Shown piece after piece: positions 1 to 7,254 of a stretch of DNA of 23,998 nucleotides. The notes under the pieces were generated by a model. That model searched no databases, had not been told where the DNA came from, and saw only the letters and a program-made list of their open reading frames with translations. The DNA is from a virus. Location of the stretch: the IMG/VR virus record IMGVR_UViG_3300010396_000099, positions 1-23,998 of that record; one strand, 5' to 3'. The position numbers were made by a program, and so were the translations under genes. Numbering within the stretch: the stretch's first letter is position 1; each line of letters starts with the position of its first letter.

Positions 1-669
1 CCAGCCCAATTGACCCTTGATAAACAGAACGAAGCTGCGGCCGCACAAAACCAAGAATTGCCAAATCAGATTCCGCAAACAAAGCAAACCATTCTTGGAT
101 TGCAGAATGCTCTGACATTGATGAACAAGCTGTCGGCCACTGGGCCGGGAACTGTCAAAGCAAATGAATTGTGGTCTGCTCTTGGCAATTCAATTCCCGG
201 GTTGCAGCCTGGAGATGATAAAAATAACTACCAACTTGTGACGAAATACCTTAACAACGCACTGACAGCGGCAAGCCAAGCAACAGGGGCTAATACGTCA
301 AATGCGAAAATGGAGCAATTGGAGCACGGCCAACCAGACGCAGGCCTCCTAAACCTTGCGCCCCTAAAAGAGGCGACGCAATATGTGTTGTCGCAAAACG
401 ATGCGGCACTAGACCGCGCACAATTCGTCACTGCTGCGGCAAAAACTTTCGCACAAAGCGGCGCTCGCAATCCAGACGCACTTGCTCAGCAGGCGTGGTC
501 CAATTCATACAAAGATCGAGCCCCTCTCTATGAATTTAACCGCATCCCGGCACAGGAACAGGCTGCCGCTCTTCAAAATATGAGCGTGCCGCAATTGGAG
601 GCTTTGCAACAAGCCCGAGCAGCAGACAAAATTTATCAGAAAGCAAAACAACAAATCGGAATGCAATAA
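1..669 (+). CDS. Virion-associated protein, 3' part
   Basis: The open frame runs in from the left edge (codons from base 1), so the true start lies outside the window; about 222 residues are visible. The protein is rich in Ala, Gln and Asn, has no membrane segment or catalytic motif I recognise, and ends with helix-forming Gln/Ala stretches. Its stop TAA is directly followed by the ATG of the 912-residue gene, so the two are co-translated. Composition and position before the large protein suit an internal or ejected virion protein of a tailed phage. The function is inferred from context only. Confidence 0.7.
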   Translation, partial: PAQLTLDKQNEAAAAQNQELPNQIPQTKQTILGLQNALTLMNKLSATGPGTVKANELWSALGNSIPGLQPGDDKNNYQLVTKYLNNALTAASQATGANTSNAKMEQLEHGQPDAGLLNLAPLKEATQYVLSQNDAALDRAQFVTAAAKTFAQSGARNPDALAQQAWSNSYKDRAPLYEFNRIPAQEQAAALQNMSVPQLEALQQARAADKIYQKAKQQIGMQ

Positions 670-3408
670 ATGGACGCATTAAGCCAACTTGCCGGACAGA
701 CGCCGCCACCGCCAACACAGCAGGATGGCGGCGACGCGCTTGACGCAATGATAAACGGCGCACTTGCGCAAAAAATGCAGCAACAGAGTCCGCAGCCAGC
801 CGCAAGTTCGCTTGACGATATGATTTCGCAAGCAATTCAGGCGAAGTCAAAACCGCAGGGCGAATCGCAAATTTCAGAGGGTGCGCAGGCTAAGCAGCGG
901 ATTCTTGATAATGTCGCGCAATTGCAAAAGATGGGTTATGGCGGACGCCTTTTGGACGAAATCAAGGGCGCGCCAGAACTGGCGGCCAGCATACTTACCG
1001 GGCTTGGCTCAAATATCGCAAGCGGATTTGGTGGCGCATATACGCTTGCCAAAGAGGGCATCAACAACCAAGTCAGCAATGGCCTGCATTTCCCAACCAA
1101 AAATGAAATTGATGCAGGCTTTGATTCTGCCGCAAATTCCGCCCATAACATCCAAAGCAACTATACCTATCAGCCAACATCTCTCAATGCAAAAAATGCG
1201 CAAGAGGAAATCGGTGGCGTCATTGGTGGAGTTCATCAAGGCCTTGCAAGCACCGGTGGGGATGTGGGTAATGTTGCAGATAGCATAGTCGGAAATAAGC
1301 CGCAGGTTGGAAGCGGGCCTATCGGAACGTTCATGCAGAGTGCGGCGCCTGCTGCATTTGATATGGCCACAACAGTTTCTCCGCTTGCATCCGCCGAGGG
1401 GGCGGCGACTCGTGCCGCCAATATCGGCCGCAGCACAGAGCGCGTAGAGCCAATCCTTGGAACGCCTACCGCTCGTCAACCAATGGCCGTTCCAGATGTG
1501 GGCGATTTGCCCCCAGTTGCTGCACGCAATACGACATCAAATGTTTGGCGCCCAGGGCAAAGTCCGGATATTCCAGCATCTGGCGCCAGCAATGCGCAAC
1601 TTTCTGCGCTTGATCAATTGGCAAAAGATGTCGGGAAATCCAGATATGGCACTGTGCCGCCAGTCGATTCGCCTAGGTTGCCGCAAGTGGCCTCAACAGA
1701 ATCACTTTCTCCTTTGGAGCAATTAATCGCAAAAGGTCCGCAAAGCGACGTTAACACGATTCGATTGGGTAATACAGAATCACCACAAAATGCAGTTACA
1801 AATCGGTATGATGCAAGTGGCAATCGCATCGTTCCGCAGGAACCATTTTCGCTTCCTTATTCTGCCGGCCCAAGAGAGGCGGCGGCGCCGCAAGATGCGC
1901 TTTCCTCCTTTCTGCAAAGTGGTAAGTCAGATTTGGAAAGCCATGCCCCCAACCCTACCGAACATCAAGCGCCAATCCCATCAAAATCCACTTTGCCCGC
2001 AGCGGTTGAATCAAGCGATATTCAAGGCGCGCTCAATCCAAAGCCCGAGCCATTGGCGTCCGGAAGGTTGGCCGAGGCTTCGTCTTTGCCGGTTCCCATC
2101 AAGCTCACAAAAGGGCAGGCAACGGGCGACGTTAACCAAATTTCATTCGAGCAGAATAATCGTGCTCGAATCCCGGAATTGGCCAATCGATTCAACGAGC
2201 AGCACTCTGGAATATTGGAAAACTTGGATGCCTTGCGCGATCAAGTTTCGCCCAACATTTCTGTTCAACCGGGCCTAGCAACAGACCAGGCTCTTGTTGA
2301 CACAATCAAAAAAGTTGACGAGCCAATCAAGGCAGACATTCGCGCAAAATACCAAGCATTGAAAGGCGCCAATGGAGGAGAATTTCCCCTAAAAGGCCAA
2401 GATTTTGTTAGTGCAGCAGATCGAGCCCTAAAGGCGGAAAATCTTACGCGTTTTGTGCCACCAGAGGTAAGGGGCCTGCTTGATGACCTGCGCGAAACAG
2501 GCCACATGAACTACAACGATTTTGAGAATTACCGAACCATTCTTGGGCAGCAAGCACGCAAATATGCCCGGGCTGGTGACGGATCGGCAGAGACGGCAGT
2601 TAACATCACAAGAAGCGCCCTAGAGTCGCTTCCCATGTCCAAGGAAACGGCCGCAATCAAGCCCCTCGCAGATGCGGCAAGGGCTGCGGCAAAAAAACGG
2701 TTTGATATGCTCGCCAGCGACCCCGCATACAAAGCCGCCGTAAATGATGAAACTCCGATTGGGGAGCATTCGCCAGTTGCGGATGGCTTCATAAATAAGT
2801 ATGTAATTGGCGGGAAAGATGCAAACGTTCGAAAATTGCAAGAGCATTTGGCGCCAGAGCCAACCGCAAAACAGATCATTGCATCTGGCGTTGTTGACCA
2901 CCTGAAGCAACGCGCAGGCATTGATTTGAGAAACAACGCCGGCAATATTAGTCAAGCCGCATTGAACAAGGCAATTACTGCGCTTGATGAAAAGAGGGCT
3001 GTTGTATTGCCGCCTGATGCGGCGAAGATTGCGGAAAAAATCGGGAACGTTGCACGCTATACGCAGGAGCAGCCAAAGGGGTCGTACGTAAACAATTCCA
3101 ACACCCTTGTTGCAGGTCTTGCTCATACCGCAGAGCATGCGGCTAACTTTTACACTCATGGAATCCCCTTTGCTACGATGGCAAAGGAAAAAGTCCAGTC
3201 GCTTATTCAAAAAGGGAAGGTCGATAAGGCCCTAAATCCCACGTCAGAATCTGTCACGGAGCAGACAAAAGACGCTATTGCAAATAGGTTGGCGAATCGG
3301 TCACATGGGATCATTAGCGGTGCTAAGAATCTTGTTCTTGAGGCGCCGTCAAAGGAGGCAAAAGCCGTAACGCGTGCAGGAATTATCGCATCGCAGCGCA
3401 GACAGTAA
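670..3408 (+). CDS. Large virion (probable internal/ejection) protein
   Basis: This 912-residue protein starts at ATG directly after the preceding TAA. The first 90 residues are Gln/Ala-rich and repeat a short motif (LDDMI..AI, DALDAMI..AL). A Gly-rich weakly hydrophobic region follows (about residues 105-235), then a low-complexity Pro/Ser/Ala region (about 235-465). A helical C-terminal half follows, with a segment near AAKKRFDMLASDPAYKAAV and then FINKYVIGGKDANVRKL that I recall from large proteins of podovirus-like phages. Such large, partly disordered, Ala/Gln-rich proteins late in the virion block are commonly ejected with the DNA. I see no peptidase or lytic transglycosylase motif. Family assignment is inference. 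Confidence 0.75.
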   Translation: MDALSQLAGQTPPPPTQQDGGDALDAMINGALAQKMQQQSPQPAASSLDDMISQAIQAKSKPQGESQISEGAQAKQRILDNVAQLQKMGYGGRLLDEIKGAPELAASILTGLGSNIASGFGGAYTLAKEGINNQVSNGLHFPTKNEIDAGFDSAANSAHNIQSNYTYQPTSLNAKNAQEEIGGVIGGVHQGLASTGGDVGNVADSIVGNKPQVGSGPIGTFMQSAAPAAFDMATTVSPLASAEGAATRAANIGRSTERVEPILGTPTARQPMAVPDVGDLPPVAARNTTSNVWRPGQSPDIPASGASNAQLSALDQLAKDVGKSRYGTVPPVDSPRLPQVASTESLSPLEQLIAKGPQSDVNTIRLGNTESPQNAVTNRYDASGNRIVPQEPFSLPYSAGPREAAAPQDALSSFLQSGKSDLESHAPNPTEHQAPIPSKSTLPAAVESSDIQGALNPKPEPLASGRLAEASSLPVPIKLTKGQATGDVNQISFEQNNRARIPELANRFNEQHSGILENLDALRDQVSPNISVQPGLATDQALVDTIKKVDEPIKADIRAKYQALKGANGGEFPLKGQDFVSAADRALKAENLTRFVPPEVRGLLDDLRETGHMNYNDFENYRTILGQQARKYARAGDGSAETAVNITRSALESLPMSKETAAIKPLADAARAAAKKRFDMLASDPAYKAAVNDETPIGEHSPVADGFINKYVIGGKDANVRKLQEHLAPEPTAKQIIASGVVDHLKQRAGIDLRNNAGNISQAALNKAITALDEKRAVVLPPDAAKIAEKIGNVARYTQEQPKGSYVNNSNTLVAGLAHTAEHAANFYTHGIPFATMAKEKVQSLIQKGKVDKALNPTSESVTEQTKDAIANRLANRSHGIISGAKNLVLEAPSKEAKAVTRAGIIASQRRQ

Positions 3409-3597
3409 CTACTTCTCTTTAATCGCCCATATAACCAACGTAGCAATTGCAAGTAAGCCGCCAGTAACCACGGGCGGCAATATGTAAAGCATCGCACCAA
3501 GAAATACCAAAACAGGAACGGCAATTGCGGCGCAAATCAGAATTCTGATAAACGCTGGAATGCTGTGCCAAAAACCTTTTTTCTGTTGTTCGTACAT
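3409..3597 (-). CDS. Small two-helix membrane protein, reversed in the late region
   Basis: This 62-residue protein starts at ATG 3597 with a strong GGGAGG ribosome site four bases upstream; the in-frame TTG at 3609 would overlap that site and is less likely. It has a short polar N-terminus (MYEQQKKGFWHS), two hydrophobic helices (about residues 14-32 and 36-56) and a basic end. It lies against the direction of all neighbouring late genes and its stop abuts the end of the 912-residue gene. A separately expressed inner-membrane protein in the virion block suggests a moron-type gene, perhaps an exclusion or lysis-related factor. Function unknown. Confidence 0.65.
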   Translation of the reverse strand: MYEQQKKGFWHSIPAFIRILICAAIAVPVLVFLGAMLYILPPVVTGGLLAIATLVIWAIKEK

Positions 3598-3622
3598 AAA
3601 CCCTCCCAAGCACCAATTATAT

Positions 3623-3648
3623 ACCCGCTCAGTGCGGGTTTATTTTTT
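3623..3648 (+). terminator. Rho-independent terminator after the virion block
   Basis: A six-base-pair stem, ACCCGC with GCGGGT (3623-3628 and 3634-3639), a five-base loop, then TTATTTTTT. It would end rightward late transcripts before the 97-residue gene. It faces away from the reversed small gene and does not serve it. Confidence 0.75.
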
Positions 3649-3684
3649 CAACCGCCGCAAGGCAAATTACTACAAGGAAATACA

Positions 3685-3978
3685 ATGTCATACCAAGCAT
3701 ATGTAAGCGATGCAATCATCGTCAACGCATCTTCGCAGGGCGTTACTGGCTGGGCCGCGATCATCACTGATCTTGGCTCGGCTGGTTCAACAGCTATCAA
3801 CGATTTGACTCCAACTACCATTGGGTTCGCAACTGCTTTTTCTCCTGATTACAATTCGACGGTCAAGGTGGGTAGCATTGGCCTATTCCTCACTCAAGCC
3901 GGCGCTGCGGCATACCTGACTCTACATCCTGGCTCGCTGACCACGTATGGTTACTACAAGCCTGCTGATCGCAACTAA
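3685..3978 (+). CDS. 97-residue phage protein, isolated between terminators
   Basis: ATG 3685 is preceded by AAGGAA six bases upstream; the longer upstream frame would begin inside the terminator and the reversed gene, so I reject it. The protein is soluble and rich in Thr, Ser, Ala and Gly, with alternating hydrophobic residues typical of beta structure and no signal peptide. Terminators lie on both sides (3623-3648 and 3984-4008), so it is transcribed on its own or by read-through, as expected for a product needed at a different level from its neighbours. A capsid decoration or tail accessory protein is possible. I do not recognise the family. Confidence 0.7.
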   Translation: MSYQAYVSDAIIVNASSQGVTGWAAIITDLGSAGSTAINDLTPTTIGFATAFSPDYNSTVKVGSIGLFLTQAGAAAYLTLHPGSLTTYGYYKPADRN

Positions 3979-3983
3979 TCGAT

Positions 3984-4008
3984 AGCCCCTTCGGGGGCTT
4001 TTCTTTTT
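3984..4008 (+). terminator. Rho-independent terminator
   Basis: Stem AGCCCC/GGGGCT closed by the stable tetraloop TTCG (3984-3999), followed by TTTTCTTTTT. It ends the 97-residue gene and separates it from the lysis genes. Confidence 0.9.
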
Positions 4009-4027
4009 CCTCTTTCATCTAATAACC

Positions 4028-4330
4028 ATGACAGAAATCAGCGCCCAAGAATGGGCATCCTTACGCGAAGACATCGGCGAATTGAAGGATGCCATGAAGG
4101 AAATGGCGAAAGCCATGGAGCGACTTGCTCGTCTTGAGGAGCGCGACATCGAGCGCAGGTCTTCGATTGACCGTGCATTTTCTGAAATCACCAAATTGGA
4201 GGCGCGAGTTGTCGCTCTTGAGCAGCAGGCGCCGGCCAGCAACCGAACAAACGCATGGATTGATAAATTCCTTTGGGCCGTCCTCGGCGTATGCGGGATG
4301 TTCATCGCTAAAAAGTTAGGAATGGTTTGA
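4028..4330 (+). CDS. Coiled-coil protein with C-terminal membrane helix (lysis region)
   Basis: This 100-residue protein has a long heptad-like helix over about residues 8-66 (many Glu, Lys, Arg and Leu) and one hydrophobic helix near residues 80-96 (LWAVLGVCGMFIAKKLG). The layout resembles XhlA-type haemolysin/holin-accessory proteins and other tail-anchored proteins of phage lysis cassettes. No clear ribosome site precedes ATG 4028; the leader is CTTTCATCTAATAACC, directly after the terminator T-run. The 3' end overlaps the next gene. It could help anchor or time the lysis proteins; it does not have the N-terminal anchor of an Rz spanin. Role inferred. Confidence 0.75.
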   Translation: MTEISAQEWASLREDIGELKDAMKEMAKAMERLARLEERDIERRSSIDRAFSEITKLEARVVALEQQAPASNRTNAWIDKFLWAVLGVCGMFIAKKLGMV

Positions 4331-4602
4331 ACATCCCAACGGATTTGATTGAATCCTGCTTTCTGGTGGGCGCGCTATATGTTTCGTTTCGCAGTGCCTG
4401 GAGAATTTACGCAAGTCAATCGTTGGATGGCGTCTATTGGCCTGCTTGGGCATTTTATGCAGTTTATGAGATTTGGAAACTTATCTACTACTCGCATTTT
4501 GACCAAGCATTTAGTTTCTTCGTAAATATCGCCATGGTGTCAACGAATTTTTTAGCTTTTATAGGCATCGCAAAAGTGTATCGCAATAAATCAAGGAAAT
4601 AA
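4327..4602 (+). CDS. Three-helix membrane protein, candidate holin or lysis factor
   Basis: This 91-residue protein begins at TTG 4327, which overlaps the TGA of the preceding gene; AGGA at 4318-4321 gives a suitable ribosome site and no better ATG exists. Hydrophobic segments lie near residues 8-22, 36-54 and 62-84, with aromatic-rich text (WPAWAFYAVYEIWKLIYY) between charged edges and a basic C-terminus (YRNKSRK). The endolysin gene follows after two bases. I recall similar small membrane proteins beside phage endolysins, often without a proven role. It is a reasonable holin or antiholin candidate, but this is unproven. Confidence 0.7.
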   Translation: MNIPTDLIESCFLVGALYVSFRSAWRIYASQSLDGVYWPAWAFYAVYEIWKLIYYSHFDQAFSFFVNIAMVSTNFLAFIGIAKVYRNKSRK

Positions 4603-4604
4603 AA

Positions 4605-5054
4605 ATGACCCCCACAGACTTCATCGCAGCAATGCTTCCCGGCGCGCAGGCGTGCCAGCAAGCCACAGGCGTTCCGGTTGGCGTAACGATTGCTCAAGCC
4701 GCATGCGAATCGGCATGGGGCTCCAAGGCGCCAGGAAATAACCTGTTCGGCATCAAGGCTGATTCGTCATGGGCTGGCCCAACGGTCAGCTTCTTGACGC
4801 ACGAAGACCTGAATGGCCGATGGGTCGAAATCACCGCAGCATTCCGCGCCTATCCTGACTTCGCGGCGTCACTGGTCGATCACGGCGAGTTCTTGAAAAA
4901 TAACCCGCGCTATGCCGATTGCTTTGCGCACACCGATAGTCTCAGCTTCGCGCATGCCGTGGCAATGGCCGGCTATGCGACCGCGCCTAACTACGCCGAC
5001 ACACTGTGCGCAATCATCAGCGCCCACGACCTTGAGCAATATGACCAAGATTGA
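4605..5054 (+). CDS. Endolysin: N-acetylglucosaminidase (GH73/FlgJ-type)
   Basis: This 149-residue protein is a single glucosaminidase domain that would cut the glycan strands of peptidoglycan. The signature region is intact: AQAACESAWGSKAPGNNLFGIK, written here in parts as AQAACESAWGS (residues 30-40, catalytic Glu35) and NNLFGIK (45-51). A conserved FRAYPDFAASLVDH segment follows at about 80-93 and GYATAPNYADTL near the end. There is no signal peptide or wall-binding domain, so export probably depends on a holin. ATG 4605 has AAGGAA inside the end of the preceding gene. Its stop overlaps the next gene by 14 bases, as in a lysis operon. Confidence 0.92.
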   Translation: MTPTDFIAAMLPGAQACQQATGVPVGVTIAQAACESAWGSKAPGNNLFGIKADSSWAGPTVSFLTHEDLNGRWVEITAAFRAYPDFAASLVDHGEFLKNNPRYADCFAHTDSLSFAHAVAMAGYATAPNYADTLCAIISAHDLEQYDQD

Positions 5055-5241
5055 ACAACTCCTAGCCTACATCGCCGATCGCCTCTCCGAGCGCAGCACA
5101 TGGGAAGGCATCATGTTCTTGGCGACCGTCTGCGGCTACCACACACAAAATCTTGACTGGGGCCAGTGTGCGGTCCTTGGCGCTACCGTGTCGGGCGCGA
5201 TCAAGATTATTTTCCCCGACGCGAAACCGCCGAAGGAATGA
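5041..5241 (+). CDS. Small membrane protein, holin-like
   Basis: This 66-residue protein starts at ATG 5041, inside the end of the endolysin gene. A longer frame upstream is only the endolysin read out of frame. The N-terminus is polar (TKIEQLLAYIADRLSERSTW); two weakly hydrophobic helices follow (about 21-36 and 40-57) and the end is charged (FPDAKPPKE). Small proteins with a RLSERSTWEGI-like amphipathic start and two helices are common in betaproteobacterial phage lysis cassettes and are usually called holins. It competes with the 91-residue protein for that role. Confidence 0.7.
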   Translation: MTKIEQLLAYIADRLSERSTWEGIMFLATVCGYHTQNLDWGQCAVLGATVSGAIKIIFPDAKPPKE

Positions 5242-5242
5242 C

Positions 5243-5698
5243 ATGAAGCATCTCGCCCTAATCCTCGCATTCTGCGCCTTTGCATGCCATGCAAATCCAA
5301 CTGAGCAGGAATTGAAGCGGTTCGACGCGCAGGAGCAGGCAGACATTGATTCCGCCGAAGACTCAGGCCCGGAGATTTTGGCAAATGCCTTCTTCTTCGC
5401 GCTCGAACACAACAACTACGAAGGCGCATTCGCCCAATATTCCCCGGAAATGCGAGATTACTTCGGAACTGCCGCGGAATGGGAAAGGGCAATGAAGTCC
5501 AATGTCCCATTCATGGGCTTGCACGCTGGGCGGGAGATTGCCGACGTAGCGATCTACAAGGATGGGGCACTCGTCCAAGTCCGGATTGAATCGCTATCGG
5601 GAGAGCTTTTTAACGTTGCCATGCGCATGAGGATTATCGACGGCGAGTGGCAAATTGTCGCGGGTCAAATTACCCGTATTATCGTCAATGACGCATAG
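5243..5698 (+). CDS. Secreted protein, DUF4864/NTF2-like
   Basis: This 151-residue protein starts at ATG 5243, two bases after the preceding stop, with AAGGAA seven bases upstream. A signal peptide (MKHLALILAFCAFACHA, cleavage near residue 17) directs it to the periplasm. The mature part has an acidic helix, then NAFFFALEHNNYEGAFAQYSPEMRDYFG and a beta-rich C-terminus, a pattern resembling small NTF2-like/DUF4864 proteins. Such folds have no single function and I see no catalytic set. Its place between the holin-like gene and a lipoprotein suggests an envelope role during lysis or lysogeny. The fold call is tentative. Confidence 0.75.
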   Translation: MKHLALILAFCAFACHANPTEQELKRFDAQEQADIDSAEDSGPEILANAFFFALEHNNYEGAFAQYSPEMRDYFGTAAEWERAMKSNVPFMGLHAGREIADVAIYKDGALVQVRIESLSGELFNVAMRMRIIDGEWQIVAGQITRIIVNDA

Positions 5699-5708
5699 GA
5701 GATTTACC

Positions 5709-6167
5709 ATGAAATACACCATTGCAGCCGCGCTAGTCGCGGCTTTTTCTTTGGGCGCTTGCAGCACTGCGCCCACCACGCCAACTCAACCAGTCGCCGC
5801 ACTGACCCCGCAGCAAATCGGCACGCAAATCTGCCCCGCGCTTGAGGTGACTATACCGGCCATTCAGGCAATTGTTGGCCTGCCCCAAGGCGCATATGAT
5901 GACCTTGAAAAAGCGCAAGTTGTGGTCTCCGGCAAAGTCGCAACCGCCACACAGCCCGCAGTCCCGGGCCTTTGTACCGTCATCAATACGCTGACCGCCT
6001 CAGATGCGCAACAGCTTGAGCAAATCGCCTTCCAGACCGTTTTGCCAATTGTCGAAGCCAGTAATCCGAAGCTGGCCGCAGAATTGGAAGTCGCGCAAAT
6101 CGTTGTCGGCTTTGCCAATGCGGTGCAAGCTGGCGCACAAGCTGGCGCTGTCACGCCTGCAAAGTGA
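5709..6167 (+). CDS. Phage lipoprotein
   Basis: This 152-residue protein starts at ATG 5709 with AGGAG about eight bases upstream (5697-5701). It has a lipoprotein signal, KYTIAAALVAAFSLGAC, with a lipobox LGAC (Cys18), then a Thr/Pro-rich linker and an Ala/Gln-rich helical domain. The residue after Cys is Ser, so outer-membrane sorting is expected under the +2 rule. The C-terminal segment (EVAQIVVGFANAVQAG) is only moderately hydrophobic; a single-chain spanin (lipobox plus C-terminal membrane helix, as in phage T1) is conceivable but weakly supported. The lipase gene follows with a GTGA stop/start overlap. Confidence 0.75.
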   Translation: MKYTIAAALVAAFSLGACSTAPTTPTQPVAALTPQQIGTQICPALEVTIPAIQAIVGLPQGAYDDLEKAQVVVSGKVATATQPAVPGLCTVINTLTASDAQQLEQIAFQTVLPIVEASNPKLAAELEVAQIVVGFANAVQAGAQAGAVTPAK

Positions 6168-6814
6168 TTTCCCCGCTTTATGCTGCATGGCTGGCCTGCA
6201 TAGCCATTTACAGCGAGCTTGGCGCGTTTGACGAGGTGTTGACGGTTGAACCCGACACAATCGGGCTGAAATCGATCGCTGACACCTTGACCATAACGGC
6301 GCAGGGAACGCGGGATGTTGAAATGTGGGAAAGCAATTTCAGAATCAGGGAATTTGCAGACCCGGTATTTGGGCAAGTGCATTCCGGTTTTCGAGATGCT
6401 GCGCTGGCGATATACCCGCAGATCAAGCAAAAAGCGGCTCAGGCGATCGCAGAAGGCAAGCGGGTATCACTCAAGGGTCACAGTCGCGGCGCTGCTCTGG
6501 CGCAGTATCTGGCGGCCCTATCCGCTCAAGACGGCATCCCCGTTACCTTGTTCCTGTTCGAATCCCCAAATGTTGGCTATCAACAATTTGCCGACATCTG
6601 CGCGACCTATGCAAAAGCCGGACTGATCGATTGCCAAATATCCACCGTCAACGGACTGGACCCCGTTCCATATGTGCCGATTGAGCCCTACGTCAAGACG
6701 TATCCGACGATTGATCTTGACGAAGCGCCTGGCGGCTTGGAGGACGCTGATATTTTCGATTGGCACATTGGGCGAACGATCTACGCCGGCATGCAGAAAA
6801 AATTCCCGAATTAA
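6164..6814 (+). CDS. Class 3 lipase-like serine hydrolase
   Basis: This 216-residue protein starts at GTG 6164, overlapping the lipoprotein stop (GTGA). The alpha/beta-hydrolase class 3 lipase pattern is clear. TAQGTRDVEMWESNF (45-59) occupies the oxyanion/lid position, VHSGFRDA is at 72-79 and the nucleophile elbow KGHSRGAALA places Ser107. GLDPVPYVP gives Asp166 and FDWHIGR gives His201, so the triad looks complete. The first 20 residues are hydrophobic and could act as a weak signal or anchor. It would hydrolyse acyl esters, plausibly membrane phospholipid. Directly downstream of an outer-membrane lipoprotein in a lysis cassette without an evident Rz/Rz1, it may attack the outer membrane; that role is inference. 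Confidence 0.88.
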   Translation: MISPLYAAWLACIAIYSELGAFDEVLTVEPDTIGLKSIADTLTITAQGTRDVEMWESNFRIREFADPVFGQVHSGFRDAALAIYPQIKQKAAQAIAEGKRVSLKGHSRGAALAQYLAALSAQDGIPVTLFLFESPNVGYQQFADICATYAKAGLIDCQISTVNGLDPVPYVPIEPYVKTYPTIDLDEAPGGLEDADIFDWHIGRTIYAGMQKKFPN

Positions 6815-6828
6815 TCAACGGAGGTCGA

Positions 6829-7254
6829 ATGACCACAATCGTTGCAAACCGCACTTGTATGGCGGCGGATGCCCGTGTTTCCGGGATGCCTATGTTTGTT
6901 ACTGACAAGATATTTCGCGTCAATGGCTCGCTTATAGGCGGCGCTGGACGTATGGAGCATATTCTCCGTTTCGTGGAGTGGCGAAGAAACCCAGATAGCA
7001 AGCCAACTTTCAGCGATTCGGCCGAGTTTGAAATTCTTGAACTTACGAGTGATGGCAAGATTATTTGGTGGGGAGTCGAAATGGTTGCCATCCCCATTAA
7101 AGGGGACTGCTATGCAATCGGCTCCGGTGCAAATTTCGCCCTTGGCGCAATGTCCATGGGCGCGTCGCCCCAACAGGCAATCCAGATCGCATCAAAGTGG
7201 GATTCGGCTACTGGCAATGAGGTTCGCGTGCTTCAGTTGAAAGCGGGCAAATGA
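6829..7254 (+). CDS. HslV/proteasome-beta-like Ntn-hydrolase
   Basis: This 141-residue protein starts at ATG 6829 with the ribosome site ACGGAGG. The sequence MTTIVANRTCMAADAR matches the start of HslV, where Met removal exposes the nucleophilic Thr. An Asp at mature position 13 and Lys26 (TDKIFRV) match the active-site Asp and Lys of the family. GGAGRMEHI matches the internal Gly motif, and YAIGSGANFALGAM followed by ASPQQAIQIASKWDSATG matches the C-terminal HslV motif. It is shorter than bacterial HslV (about 175). No HslU-type ATPase is present here. It may be a self-compartmentalised peptidase or a degenerate homologue. The neighbouring phosphoesterase gene overlaps its stop. Confidence 0.85.
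   Translation: MTTIVANRTCMAADARVSGMPMFVTDKIFRVNGSLIGGAGRMEHILRFVEWRRNPDSKPTFSDSAEFEILELTSDGKIIWWGVEMVAIPIKGDCYAIGSGANFALGAMSMGASPQQAIQIASKWDSATGNEVRVLQLKAGK

Noticed and set aside
5709-6167. Single-chain spanin
   Set aside because: The lipobox is present but the C-terminal segment is not hydrophobic enough for a confident membrane helix; kept as a lipoprotein.
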